From contig NZ_SLWV01000020.1 of assembly GCF_004345705.1 (NCBI RefSeq), positions 1 to 64,000 on the forward strand: DNA of 64,000 bases, read 5' to 3'. Each line of letters opens with the position of its first letter. Position 1 is the first letter of the stretch. Shown here one piece after another: positions 8,968 through 17,160 of this stretch. A model generated the notes under the pieces. That model did no database searches and was not told the DNA's origin. It saw only the letters and a program-made list of their open reading frames with translations. A program made the position numbers and the translations under genes. The DNA is from Marinisporobacter balticus (lineage in GTDB: Bacteria > Bacillota > Clostridia > Peptostreptococcales > Thermotaleaceae).

Positions 8968-10686
8968 ATGAAAAGAGAATTAGAAGTTATATTAGATTCT
9001 ACGCATGATGCAATGATTGCAGTAGATGAAAAAGGAATTATCACTTTATTTAACAAAGCTGGAAAAAAGCTAACAAAACATGAAGGGGTAGAAGTTATAG
9101 GAAAATATATTACAGAAGTAATCGGTAATTCAAGACTTCCATATATTCTAAAGACCGGAAAATCAGAACTAAATCGTAAGCAGCCGTTAGGAGATATATC
9201 TATTGTTACGAATCGTATGCCTGTAAAGGATGAACGTGGAAAGGTTATTGGAGCTGTAGCTGTTTTTAGAGATATTACAGAGGTGAAAGAATTAGCAGAG
9301 GAAATTACCAATCTAAAAGAAATACAAAGTATGCTACAAGCCATATTTCATTCAACAGAGGATGCCATATCTGTCGTAGATGAAAAGGGGATTGGGGTAA
9401 TGGTCAACCCTGCCTATTCAAAATTATCTGGACTTGTAGAAGAACAGATTATTGGAAAAATATGTACCGTTGATATTGCAGAGGGGGAAAGTATTCATCT
9501 GGAAGTTTTGAAAACAAAGAAACCTGTGAAAAATGCCCAATTAAAGGTAGGACCATCACGAAAGGAAGTGCTAGCAGATGCAGCACCTATGATTGTTGAT
9601 GGGCAACTAAGAGGAAGCGTAGCAGTTTTGAAGGATTTAACAGAAATCAAAAGACTTACTTCTGAGCTAAACCAAGCAAAGCAAATCATACGAAAATTAG
9701 AAGCAAAATATACCTTTGACGATATTATTGGAGAAGATGAACAACTACTATCCGCTATTGATCGAGCAAAAAAGACTGCAATTACACCTGCAACGGTGCT
9801 TCTTAGAGGAGAGAGTGGAACAGGAAAAGAGTTATTTGCACATGCGATCCATAATGAAAGCAAACGGAAATATAGACAATTTGTTCGTGTCAACTGTGCG
9901 GCCATTAGCGAAAATCTATTAGAAAGTGAATTGTTTGGATATGAAGAAGGCGCTTTTACAGGAGCGATAAAAGGCGGAAGAAAAGGTTTGTTCGAGCAGG
10001 CAAACGGTGGAACCATATTCCTTGATGAAATTGGAGAAATTAGCTTAAGTACACAAGTAAAGCTTTTGAGAGTGTTGCAAGAAAAGGAAGTTGTTAGAGT
10101 TGGCGCAAGTATAGCAATCAATATAGATGTAAGAGTCATTGCTGCTACGAATTTAGATTTAGAAAGAGCCATAAAGGAGGGTAGATTTCGGGAAGACTTA
10201 TATTATAGGTTAAATGTAATTCCGATTATCATACCGCCCATTCGACATCATAAAAAAGATATTCCTTTATTGGCAAAACATTTTATTAAAAAGTACAATC
10301 AAGAATATGGGAGATTTGTTCAAGACCTATCTCCTAATGCAATAAAGACATTGATCCATTTAGATTGGGCAGGAAATATAAGAGAATTAGAAAATTTTAT
10401 TGGACGTGCCATGATTAATATGAAATTCAATGAAATGATTATAAGATCTCAGCATTTGCCTACAACTAAAGGAGAAATTAAAAAGGAATTTATGCAGCAT
10501 ATATCCTTTGATGAACGTAAAGAAATAATCAATAAAACATTAGAAGATGTAATAAACGACCATGAAAAAAGATATATTTTAGAAGTCTTAGAAGTTTATC
10601 ATGATAATAAAACAGAAACAGCAAAACATCTAGGAATATCTATAAGAAGTCTATACTATAAACTGAAGAAATATAATATAGAATAA
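8968..10686 (+). CDS. Sigma-54 activator, PAS-PAS-AAA+-Fis (putative regulator of the ptb-buk operon)
   Basis: 572 aa. Two PAS domains (about 3-115 and 125-230), a sigma-54 AAA+ domain with Walker A GESGTGKE (281-288) and intact sigma-54 contact loop GAFTGA (328-333), and a C-terminal Fis-type helix-turn-helix (TAKHLGISIRSLYYKLKKY). It likely senses a small molecule or redox state through PAS and activates the -24/-12 promoter just downstream, whose upstream region carries paired TGCAA palindromes. Position and domain order resemble BkdR-type activators of branched-chain acid operons (established for that family). The exact ligand is unknown. Confidence 0.93.
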   Translation: MKRELEVILDSTHDAMIAVDEKGIITLFNKAGKKLTKHEGVEVIGKYITEVIGNSRLPYILKTGKSELNRKQPLGDISIVTNRMPVKDERGKVIGAVAVFRDITEVKELAEEITNLKEIQSMLQAIFHSTEDAISVVDEKGIGVMVNPAYSKLSGLVEEQIIGKICTVDIAEGESIHLEVLKTKKPVKNAQLKVGPSRKEVLADAAPMIVDGQLRGSVAVLKDLTEIKRLTSELNQAKQIIRKLEAKYTFDDIIGEDEQLLSAIDRAKKTAITPATVLLRGESGTGKELFAHAIHNESKRKYRQFVRVNCAAISENLLESELFGYEEGAFTGAIKGGRKGLFEQANGGTIFLDEIGEISLSTQVKLLRVLQEKEVVRVGASIAINIDVRVIAATNLDLERAIKEGRFREDLYYRLNVIPIIIPPIRHHKKDIPLLAKHFIKKYNQEYGRFVQDLSPNAIKTLIHLDWAGNIRELENFIGRAMINMKFNEMIIRSQHLPTTKGEIKKEFMQHISFDERKEIINKTLEDVINDHEKRYILEVLEVYHDNKTETAKHLGISIRSLYYKLKKYNIE

Positions 10687-10721
10687 GGAATGATGAAAAA
10701 TAAAATAGAATCGATGATTCA

Positions 10722-10777
10722 TGCAAAAATTTGCACAAAATATAAAAATGCAAATTATTGCATGAATTTTTTTGCAT
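10722..10777 (+). promoter_or_regulatory. Candidate upstream activator sites for the sigma-54 activator
   Basis: Two palindromes, TGCAAAAATTTGCA (10722-10735) and ATGCAAATTATTGCAT (10748-10763), with centres 27 bp apart, followed by a half-site TTGCAT (10772-10777). They lie about 175-230 bp upstream of the inferred start site of the sigma-54 promoter, the normal range for enhancer sites. Confidence 0.7.
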
Positions 10778-10926
10778 AGAATAATTGATAGTGTCTTTTC
10801 ACAAAATAAATAAGGTGTAAAAAAATTTGTAAAATATAAAAAAAACAATAATGAAACTTAGAAAAATCAAGTACTTACAACTATGTTTTGTTGCAAGATA
10901 AAAATACATAATAGAATGTAAGTAAG

Positions 10927-10942
10927 TGGCATATATCTTGCA
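10927..10942 (+). promoter_or_regulatory. Sigma-54 (-24/-12) promoter of the ptb-buk-vor operon
   Basis: TGGCATATATCTTGCA matches the consensus TGGCAC-N5-TTGCA, with GG and GC exactly 10 nt apart. It is the only such match noticed in the intergenic regions and lies between a sigma-54 activator gene and the operon it would control, leaving a leader of about 110 nt before ptb. Confidence 0.88.
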
Positions 10943-11062
10943 AAAGAAATGGTTGTATTGATTCATATGGTTAAAGATGAAATCATCGTCTCAAATAAAG
11001 GCGTAAATAGAGTGTTTTTAGGACAAGCAAAAGAAAAAAATACGAAGAAGAGGTGAAAATTT

Positions 11063-11974
11063 ATGATCAAAAATATGAAAGAAATACTGAAATTTGCAAA
11101 AGAAAGAGGACCAAAAACAATCGCGGTTGCTGTAGCAGAAGATTTAGATGTATTGCTAGCGGTAAGTAAAGCTCAAAAACTTAGGATTGCGGATGCAATT
11201 TTGGTTGGAGATCAAGATAAAATTGAGAAGATCGCAAAGACACATCATATCGATATTACTGCATGTGAAATGATACATGAAAAAGATATAAAGGAAGCTA
11301 GTAGGAAAGCAGTAGCACTTGTTTCAACTGGAAAAGCGTATATTGTTATGAAAGGATTAGTAGATACAGCTATTATTTTAAAAGCTGTACTCAATCAAGA
11401 GATTGGATTAAGAACAGGAAATGTATTAAGCCATACAGCAGTTTTTGAAGTGCCAAATTACGATCGACTTATCTTTGTTACCGATGCAGCGATGAATATT
11501 GCCCCTGATCTAATGACAAAAAAACAAATCATAGAAAATGCTGTAGAGGTTGCCTATGCACTAGATATAGATACACCTAAGGTAGCTGTAGTATGTGCAA
11601 AAGAAAAGGTAAATCCTAAAATGCCACCTACAGTAGATGCCCAAAAACTTGAAGATATGAATAAAGAAGGAGCAATAAAGGGGTGTATGGTAGGCGGTCC
11701 TTTTGCACTAGATAATGCTGTAAGTAAAAAAGCAGCGAAGCACAAAGGGATTGATCATCCTGTTGCAGGATGTGCGGATATCTTACTTGTACCAAATATA
11801 GAATCAGGAAATGTTTTATATAAATCCATGGTATTTTTCTCGGATACCAAAAACGCAGGGGTAATCGTTGGAGCGAAGGCACCGATCGTACTTACATCTC
11901 GTGCAGATAGTGATGAAACAAAATTAAATTCCATTGCACTAGCCGTTTTAATGGCTGCAAAGAAAAGTAACTAG
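11063..11974 (+). CDS. ptb: Phosphate butyryltransferase (acyl-CoA phosphotransacylase)
   Basis: 303 aa, the usual length of the PTA_PTB family. It converts butyryl-CoA or branched acyl-CoA plus phosphate to acyl-phosphate. N-terminal and C-terminal halves form the family's two-domain fold; motifs include FVTDAAMNIAPD and GGPFALDNAVS. Start ATG with AGAGGTG 8 nt upstream. It is first in the sigma-54 operon and immediately followed by butyrate kinase, so the pair gives substrate-level ATP. Association with a 2-oxoacid oxidoreductase suggests isobutyryl-, isovaleryl- and 2-methylbutyryl-CoA as main substrates (inference). Confidence 0.95.
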   Translation: MIKNMKEILKFAKERGPKTIAVAVAEDLDVLLAVSKAQKLRIADAILVGDQDKIEKIAKTHHIDITACEMIHEKDIKEASRKAVALVSTGKAYIVMKGLVDTAIILKAVLNQEIGLRTGNVLSHTAVFEVPNYDRLIFVTDAAMNIAPDLMTKKQIIENAVEVAYALDIDTPKVAVVCAKEKVNPKMPPTVDAQKLEDMNKEGAIKGCMVGGPFALDNAVSKKAAKHKGIDHPVAGCADILLVPNIESGNVLYKSMVFFSDTKNAGVIVGAKAPIVLTSRADSDETKLNSIALAVLMAAKKSN

Positions 11975-11997
11975 AACTGAAAGAGAGGATTAAAATC

Positions 11998-13074
11998 ATG
12001 AAAAAAGTATTTAGAATGCTTGCAATCAATCCAGGATCAACATCTACAAAGATCGCTGTATTTGATGATGAAAAATCAGTACTTGAAACAACTTTAAGAC
12101 ATAGTACAGAAGAAATAAATAAATATGAAAAAATTTATGATCAATATGCATTTAGGAAACAGGTAATATTAGATACGTTAAATGAAAATGGGATCAATAT
12201 TACAAAAATAAATGCGGTTGTAGGAAGAGGCGGATTACTTAAACCTATAGAGGGAGGTACCTATAAGGTATCTGAAAAAATGATGAAGGATTTAGAGGTA
12301 GGGGTTTTAGGAGAACATGCTTCTAATCTAGGCGGTATTATCGCGAATGAAATTGCAAAACAATTAGATGTGGATGCTTTTATTGTAGATCCAGTAGTTG
12401 TAGATGAAATGGATGATTTAGCCAGAATTTCAGGAATGCCTGAAATAGATAGAAAGAGTATATTTCATGCATTAAATCAAAAGGCTGTTGCGAGATGCGC
12501 AGCAACAGAAATCGGGAAAAAATATGAAGACGGAAATTTCATCGTAGCACACATGGGTGGAGGCGTCTCAGTAGGTGCACATAAATGTGGCAGAGTAATA
12601 GATGTCAATAATGCACTAGATGGAGAAGGACCATTCTCACCAGAACGTGCTGGAGGACTTCCAGTAGGGGATATGGCAAAACTATGTTTTTCAGGAAAGT
12701 ATACAATCGATGAAATCAAGAAAAAACTAAAAGGAAAAGGTGGACTTGTGGCTTACCTTGGCACCAATGATGGTAGAGAAGTAGGAAAAATGATAGAAGA
12801 TGGAGATGAAAAAGCCGCCCTTGTATATAAAGCAATGGCCTATCAAGTAGCAAAAGAGATTGGAAGCTGTGCAGCAGTACTAAAGGGAAAAGTAGATGCG
12901 ATTATCCTAACCGGCGGGATTGCTTATGACAAAGAATTTGTAAAATGGATTACGAAACATATAGAATTTATCGGAAAAGTCATGGTTTATCCAGGAGAAG
13001 AAGAGATGGTTGCATTGGCACAAGGCGGATTAAGAGTGCTAAGAGGCGAAGAACAACCAAAAGAATATCTATAG
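11998..13074 (+). CDS. buk: Butyrate kinase (branched-chain fatty acid kinase)
   Basis: 358 aa acetokinase/ASKHA-family kinase. The N-terminal nucleotide-binding motif is NPGSTSTKIAVFD, with central HMGGGVSVGAH and C-terminal ILTGGIAYD. It transfers phosphate from acyl-phosphate to ADP. Start ATG with GAGAGG 9 nt upstream, 23 bp after ptb. Confidence 0.95.
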   Translation: MKKVFRMLAINPGSTSTKIAVFDDEKSVLETTLRHSTEEINKYEKIYDQYAFRKQVILDTLNENGINITKINAVVGRGGLLKPIEGGTYKVSEKMMKDLEVGVLGEHASNLGGIIANEIAKQLDVDAFIVDPVVVDEMDDLARISGMPEIDRKSIFHALNQKAVARCAATEIGKKYEDGNFIVAHMGGGVSVGAHKCGRVIDVNNALDGEGPFSPERAGGLPVGDMAKLCFSGKYTIDEIKKKLKGKGGLVAYLGTNDGREVGKMIEDGDEKAALVYKAMAYQVAKEIGSCAAVLKGKVDAIILTGGIAYDKEFVKWITKHIEFIGKVMVYPGEEEMVALAQGGLRVLRGEEQPKEYL

Positions 13075-13083
13075 GTGATGGAT

Positions 13084-13758
13084 ATGTTAAATGATAAAAG
13101 AATCCGTGTAATCATTGGGCATTATGGAAGTGGGAAAACAGAATTTGCGATAAATTATGCAATGAAACTTACTAAGATGGGAAAAAAAGTAGCATTAGCA
13201 GATCTTGATATTGTGAATCCTTATTTTCGAAGTAGAGAAAAACAAGAAATGCTTGAAAGCTTAGGAATCACTGTTATTAGTAGTCAGATAAAGAATTCAT
13301 TAGGCTCTGATTTACCAGCAGTTGCTTCTTCTATATTGATGCCATTGCAAGACAAATCTTTTGAAGTGATATTGGATGTAGGAGGAGATGCGATCGGGGC
13401 GAGAACTTTAGGAAGATACCATACTTATTTTAAAAAAGATGATTATGATATGTTTGCTGTAATCAATGCCAATCGACCACAAACATCAGAGATCAATGGG
13501 GCAATGAATCACGTAAGAACCATTGAAGCAGTTGCAAGAGCAAAAGTTACAGGACTTATAAATAATACCCATCTCTTACGAGAAACAACTATAGAAGATG
13601 TATTAAGAGGACAAAATCTAGTGAAAGAAGTTTCAAGAGAATCCAATATTCCAATTAAATATATAAGCACATTAGAAGAGATTGCAAGAGGTCTTCCAGA
13701 AAAAATGGAAGGAACAATTTTTCCAATTAAGATGTATATGCGAAAAGATTGGATGTAA
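13084..13758 (+). CDS. P-loop ATPase of the ptb-buk-vor operon, function unknown
   Basis: 224 aa with Walker A GHYGSGKTE near residue 13 and a ParA/NifH/CooC-like layout (LADLDIVNPYFRSREK after the first strand, LDVGGDAIGA as a Walker B-like strand, then NANRP and NNTH where a guanine/adenine-binding motif would sit). Lying between butyrate kinase and the ferredoxin subunit, it may help load a metal cluster or cofactor into the oxidoreductase (inference). Start ATG at 13084 has AGGTG 6 nt upstream; GTG 13075 and ATG 13078 overlap that site. Confidence 0.85.
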   Translation: MLNDKRIRVIIGHYGSGKTEFAINYAMKLTKMGKKVALADLDIVNPYFRSREKQEMLESLGITVISSQIKNSLGSDLPAVASSILMPLQDKSFEVILDVGGDAIGARTLGRYHTYFKKDDYDMFAVINANRPQTSEINGAMNHVRTIEAVARAKVTGLINNTHLLRETTIEDVLRGQNLVKEVSRESNIPIKYISTLEEIARGLPEKMEGTIFPIKMYMRKDWM

Positions 13759-13822
13759 AGTGAAAGGTCTATACGAAATCATAGATGAAAGGATTTCGAT
13801 AGTATATTTGGGAGGTGAAATT

Positions 13823-14053
13823 ATGGCAAAAGCAAAGGGTAAGGTTGCATTTAAAGAAGATCTATGTAAAGGATGTGAACTTTGTACAACGGTTTGTCCT
13901 GTAAAGATTGTAAAAATGGATAGAACAAGAATCAACATCAAAGGATATCATCCTGCAACTGTAGATGAAATGAATAAATGTATTGGATGTGGAAATTGTG
14001 CAACAATGTGTCCAGATTTAGTAATTACTGTTGAGCGAGAAATGGAGAAATAA
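13823..14053 (+). CDS. vorD: 2-oxoacid:ferredoxin oxidoreductase, ferredoxin (delta) subunit
   Basis: 76 aa with two 4Fe-4S motifs, CKGCELCTTVCPVKI and CIGCGNCATMCPDL. It passes electrons from the TPP-bearing subunit to ferredoxin. Start ATG with GGAGGTG 7 nt upstream; longer in-frame extensions run into the preceding gene. The symbol assumes the VOR assignment discussed for the next gene. Confidence 0.9.
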   Translation: MAKAKGKVAFKEDLCKGCELCTTVCPVKIVKMDRTRINIKGYHPATVDEMNKCIGCGNCATMCPDLVITVEREMEK

Positions 14054-14066
14054 GGAGGGAAAATAA

Positions 14067-15128
14067 ATGGCTAAAATATTGATGAAGGGAAATGAAGCAA
14101 TTGCTGCGGCTGCCATCAAAGGCGGATGTAAGTATTTCTTCGGATATCCGATCACACCACAAAATGAATTACCTGAATATATGGCAAGAGAACTTCATAA
14201 AACTGGAGGATGCTTTGTTCAAGCAGAAAGTGAAGTGGCAGCAATCAATATGGTATATGGAGCAGCAGGTGCAGGTGCTAGAGTTATGACTTCCTCATCA
14301 TCACCAGGAATTGCATTGAAACAAGAAGGGATTAGTTATATTGCAGGAGCAGAGTTACCTTGTGTTATTGTAAATATTTCTAGGGGTGGCCCTGGTCTTG
14401 GAGGCATTCAACCAGCGCAATCTGATTATTTCCAAAATACTAGAGGCGGTGGAAATGGAGACTATCGTTTGTTAGTTTATGCACCAGCAACACTTCAAGA
14501 AGCGGTAGATTTAACAATGGAAGCTTTTGATGCAGCAGATTTTTATAGAAATCCAGTAGTAATATCAGCAGATGGTATGATCGGACAAATGATGGAACCG
14601 ATTGAATTTAAAGAAGCTCCAAAACGTGAACTTTTACCAAAGGATTGGGCTACAATTGGAACAAAAGGACAAAGAGAACCCAATATCATAAATTCTCTTG
14701 CATTAGATCCAGCAGAACTTGAAAAACATAATATTCATTTAAAAGAAAAATACGATTTAATGGAAAAAAATGAAGTGCGTTATGAATTATACAATATGGA
14801 AAATGCAGAATTAGTGATTGTTGCATATGGTACAACTTCAAGGATTGTAAAAAATGCAATTGCTGCTATGAAAGAAGAAGGGATTCATGTAGGATTAATT
14901 AGACCGATTACATTATGGCCTTTCCCAATGAAAGCATTTGATGCAATACCTGAAACTACAAAAGCGTTATTATCTGTTGAAATGAGTATGGGTCAAATGA
15001 TTGATGATGTAAAGATTGCAAATGAAGGAAAATTACCCGTACATTTTTATGGTAGAAGTGGTGGGATGATCCCTACACCGGATGGGATTGTAGAAAGCGT
15101 AAAGAAAGTATTAGGAGGTGAGAAGTAA
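14067..15128 (+). CDS. vorB: 2-oxoacid:ferredoxin oxidoreductase, alpha subunit (VorB-like)
   Basis: 353 aa with the PFOR pyrimidine-binding and domain II architecture; motifs KGNEAIAAAAIKGGCKYFFG, YPITPQNELPE and SSSSPGIALKQEG. It belongs to the four-subunit 2-oxoacid oxidoreductases that oxidatively decarboxylate a 2-oxoacid to acyl-CoA with reduction of ferredoxin. The delta-alpha-beta-gamma order and linkage to ptb-buk favour 3-methyl-2-oxobutanoate (VOR) activity over 2-oxoglutarate (KOR), but sequence alone cannot separate them. Confidence 0.92.
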   Translation: MAKILMKGNEAIAAAAIKGGCKYFFGYPITPQNELPEYMARELHKTGGCFVQAESEVAAINMVYGAAGAGARVMTSSSSPGIALKQEGISYIAGAELPCVIVNISRGGPGLGGIQPAQSDYFQNTRGGGNGDYRLLVYAPATLQEAVDLTMEAFDAADFYRNPVVISADGMIGQMMEPIEFKEAPKRELLPKDWATIGTKGQREPNIINSLALDPAELEKHNIHLKEKYDLMEKNEVRYELYNMENAELVIVAYGTTSRIVKNAIAAMKEEGIHVGLIRPITLWPFPMKAFDAIPETTKALLSVEMSMGQMIDDVKIANEGKLPVHFYGRSGGMIPTPDGIVESVKKVLGGEK

Positions 15129-15874
15129 TGAGCGTTGTATTTCAAAGAACAAATGGATTAACACAAAAATCTACCCATTATTGTCCTGGATGTACGCACG
15201 GAATTATTCATAGATTAGTGGGGGAAGTATTAGAAGAACTTGGTGTATTAGGAGAAGCAATAGGGATAGCACCCGTAGGATGTTCTGTTTTGGCATATGA
15301 TTATTTTAATTGTGATATGCAAGAAGCTGCTCACGGACGTGCACCAGCTGTTGCAACAGGTGTGAAGAGAGTATATAAGGATAAAACAGTATTTACGTAT
15401 CAGGGAGATGGAGATTTGGCATCGATCGGTGCTGCTGAAATCGTTCATGCAGCACATAGAGGAGAAAAAATAACAACGATCTTTGTAAATAATGCGATTT
15501 ATGGTATGACAGGTGGACAAATGGCACCCACTACCTTAATTGGACAAAAGGCAACGACAGCGCCTTTTGGAAGAGATCAAGCACACTCAGGGATGCCGCT
15601 AAAAGTTTCTGAAATGCTTGCAACAATTGATGGTGCAGTGTTTGTAGAAAGAGTGTCTGTAAATACACCTGCGAATATAAGAAAAGCAAAGAAAGCAATT
15701 AAGAAGGCTTTTGAAGTGCAAATAGAAGGAAAAGGATTTGGTATTGTTGAAGTTTTATCAACCTGTCCAACAAATTGGGGATTATCACCTATAGAAGCTT
15801 TAAAATGGTTAGAAGAAAACATGATGCCATACTATCCACTAGGAAATTTCCGTACACCTGAGGAGGTGAAGTAA
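15128..15874 (+). CDS. vorA: 2-oxoacid:ferredoxin oxidoreductase, TPP-binding beta subunit
   Basis: 248 aa with the TPP/Mg-binding motif GDGDLASIGAAEIVHAA followed by FVNNAIYGMTGGQ, and the N-terminal CPGCTHGI cluster/cofactor motif. Catalyses decarboxylation through thiamine pyrophosphate. Start ATG overlaps the stop of the alpha gene (coupled), with GGAGGTG upstream. Confidence 0.92.
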   Translation: MSVVFQRTNGLTQKSTHYCPGCTHGIIHRLVGEVLEELGVLGEAIGIAPVGCSVLAYDYFNCDMQEAAHGRAPAVATGVKRVYKDKTVFTYQGDGDLASIGAAEIVHAAHRGEKITTIFVNNAIYGMTGGQMAPTTLIGQKATTAPFGRDQAHSGMPLKVSEMLATIDGAVFVERVSVNTPANIRKAKKAIKKAFEVQIEGKGFGIVEVLSTCPTNWGLSPIEALKWLEENMMPYYPLGNFRTPEEVK

Positions 15875-16416
15875 TGATGAAACAAGAAATTATTTGTGCT
15901 GGATTTGGTGGGCAAGGAGTAATGTCTATGGGACAACTTTTAACTTATGCAGGTATGCTTGAGGAAAAACATGTATCATGGCTTCCATCTTATGGACCAG
16001 AGATGCGCGGAGGAACAGCGAATTGTAGTGTAATCGTTTCAGAAACACCCATTGGTTCTCCTATTGTAACAGAAGGAACTTCTGCTATTGTTATGAACTT
16101 ACCATCACTTATAAAATATGAAAAACATCTTGCGAAAGATGGATTATTACTTATAAATAGTTCATTAATAGATCAAAAAACTTCAAGAGAAGATGTAAAG
16201 GTTTATTATATTCCTGCCAATGAAATTGCAAATGAGCTAGGCAATGGCAAGGCTGCGAACATGGTAATGCTAGGCGCATTTTTAGAAATTACAAAAGTGG
16301 TTTCAATCGATTCTATTCTTGCCGCATTTAAAAAAGTATTTGGACCTAGTAAAGAAAAACATATTCCAATGAATAAAGAAGCCCTTGAGAAAGGTGCAGC
16401 TGCAGTAAGAGGATAA
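15874..16416 (+). CDS. vorC: 2-oxoacid:ferredoxin oxidoreductase, gamma subunit
   Basis: 180 aa, POR_N/gamma-domain: GFGGQGVMSMGQLLTYAG near the N-terminus and the conserved PSYGPEMRGGTANC segment that closes over CoA. Start overlaps the stop of the beta gene, with GAGGAGGTG upstream. Last gene of the operon, followed by a terminator. Confidence 0.92.
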   Translation: MMKQEIICAGFGGQGVMSMGQLLTYAGMLEEKHVSWLPSYGPEMRGGTANCSVIVSETPIGSPIVTEGTSAIVMNLPSLIKYEKHLAKDGLLLINSSLIDQKTSREDVKVYYIPANEIANELGNGKAANMVMLGAFLEITKVVSIDSILAAFKKVFGPSKEKHIPMNKEALEKGAAAVRG

Positions 16417-16422
16417 TGATAA

Positions 16423-16456
16423 AAATGATGTGTAGTAATACGCATCATTTTTTTTT
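16423..16456 (+). terminator. Terminator of the ptb-buk-vor operon
   Basis: Stem AAATGATGTG / CGCATCATTT (one G-U) with an 8-nt loop followed by a run of nine T. Confidence 0.9.
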
Positions 16457-16635
16457 TAGCTCGTGCTACGATCTTGCTTACTAGTAAATGAAATAATGCA
16501 CTTCATGTAACGAAAATGGCAATTCATGTTGTATGCAAAAAAATACTTCTAATATTATGAAAATTCTTGTATAATATTAGAAAAAGAGGATTTAAAATAC
16601 ACGATAAAAATCATTCAAAAAATAGGGGTCGATAT

Positions 16636-17130
16636 ATGAAACATATAGAATATTTGGAAAATATAGAAAGAAAATTAAATAGACATTTTGATATTAAAAA
16701 AGATTTTTTCTGTAAAGATATAAAAATAGATTTGTTTGCAAAATATTTTCTAAGGAATGAAAGATATATAGGCAGTAAAAAAGCATCTATTTATGCCTTT
16801 GAGAATAATGAATATTGTTTAATCAAATATTTTAACCATTTAGATCAGGAAAAACTTCAAAATTTTATGGAACATATAAAAGCTGCGGTAACTGACTTAG
16901 TCACACCAAATGAGGAGCATATGTCAAGTATTGTGACAGGGGTTGTGGTAATAGATGCAGATTGTGATGAAGAAATGGCTAGAATTGTCGAAAAATTCAG
17001 ATTTCATAAAAGTTTTGCTTTTGGATTTAAGGGTTGGGTGGATATAAGGTTGCTTTTAGTGAGCTTAGATAATCATGAAATCACTACAAATAAAAAAGGA
17101 AAGGAGGTTAAGGATGTTTATCAACCTTAG
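16636..17130 (+). CDS. Uncharacterised protein upstream of cstA
   Basis: 164 aa, not recognised. Charged N-terminal half (KHIEYLENIERKLNRHF), a central aromatic segment, and a C-terminal alpha/beta stretch (VTGVVVIDADCDEEMARIVEKF, FGFKGWVDIRLLLVSL). No signal peptide or membrane helix, so probably cytoplasmic. Start ATG 16636 has GGGG 7 nt upstream; an earlier in-frame ATG (16567) has no ribosome-binding site. Only 30 bp separate it from cstA, so the two are probably co-transcribed and it may regulate or assist the transporter (inference). Confidence 0.75.
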   Translation: MKHIEYLENIERKLNRHFDIKKDFFCKDIKIDLFAKYFLRNERYIGSKKASIYAFENNEYCLIKYFNHLDQEKLQNFMEHIKAAVTDLVTPNEEHMSSIVTGVVVIDADCDEEMARIVEKFRFHKSFAFGFKGWVDIRLLLVSLDNHEITTNKKGKEVKDVYQP

Positions 17131-17160
17131 TAAAAAATAAAATTTAAAGGAGGAATCATT

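Noticed and set aside
13682..13822. N-terminal extension of the ferredoxin subunit
   Set aside because: The extra codons overlap the previous gene; the family-sized 76-aa protein starts at 13823 with a strong ribosome-binding site.
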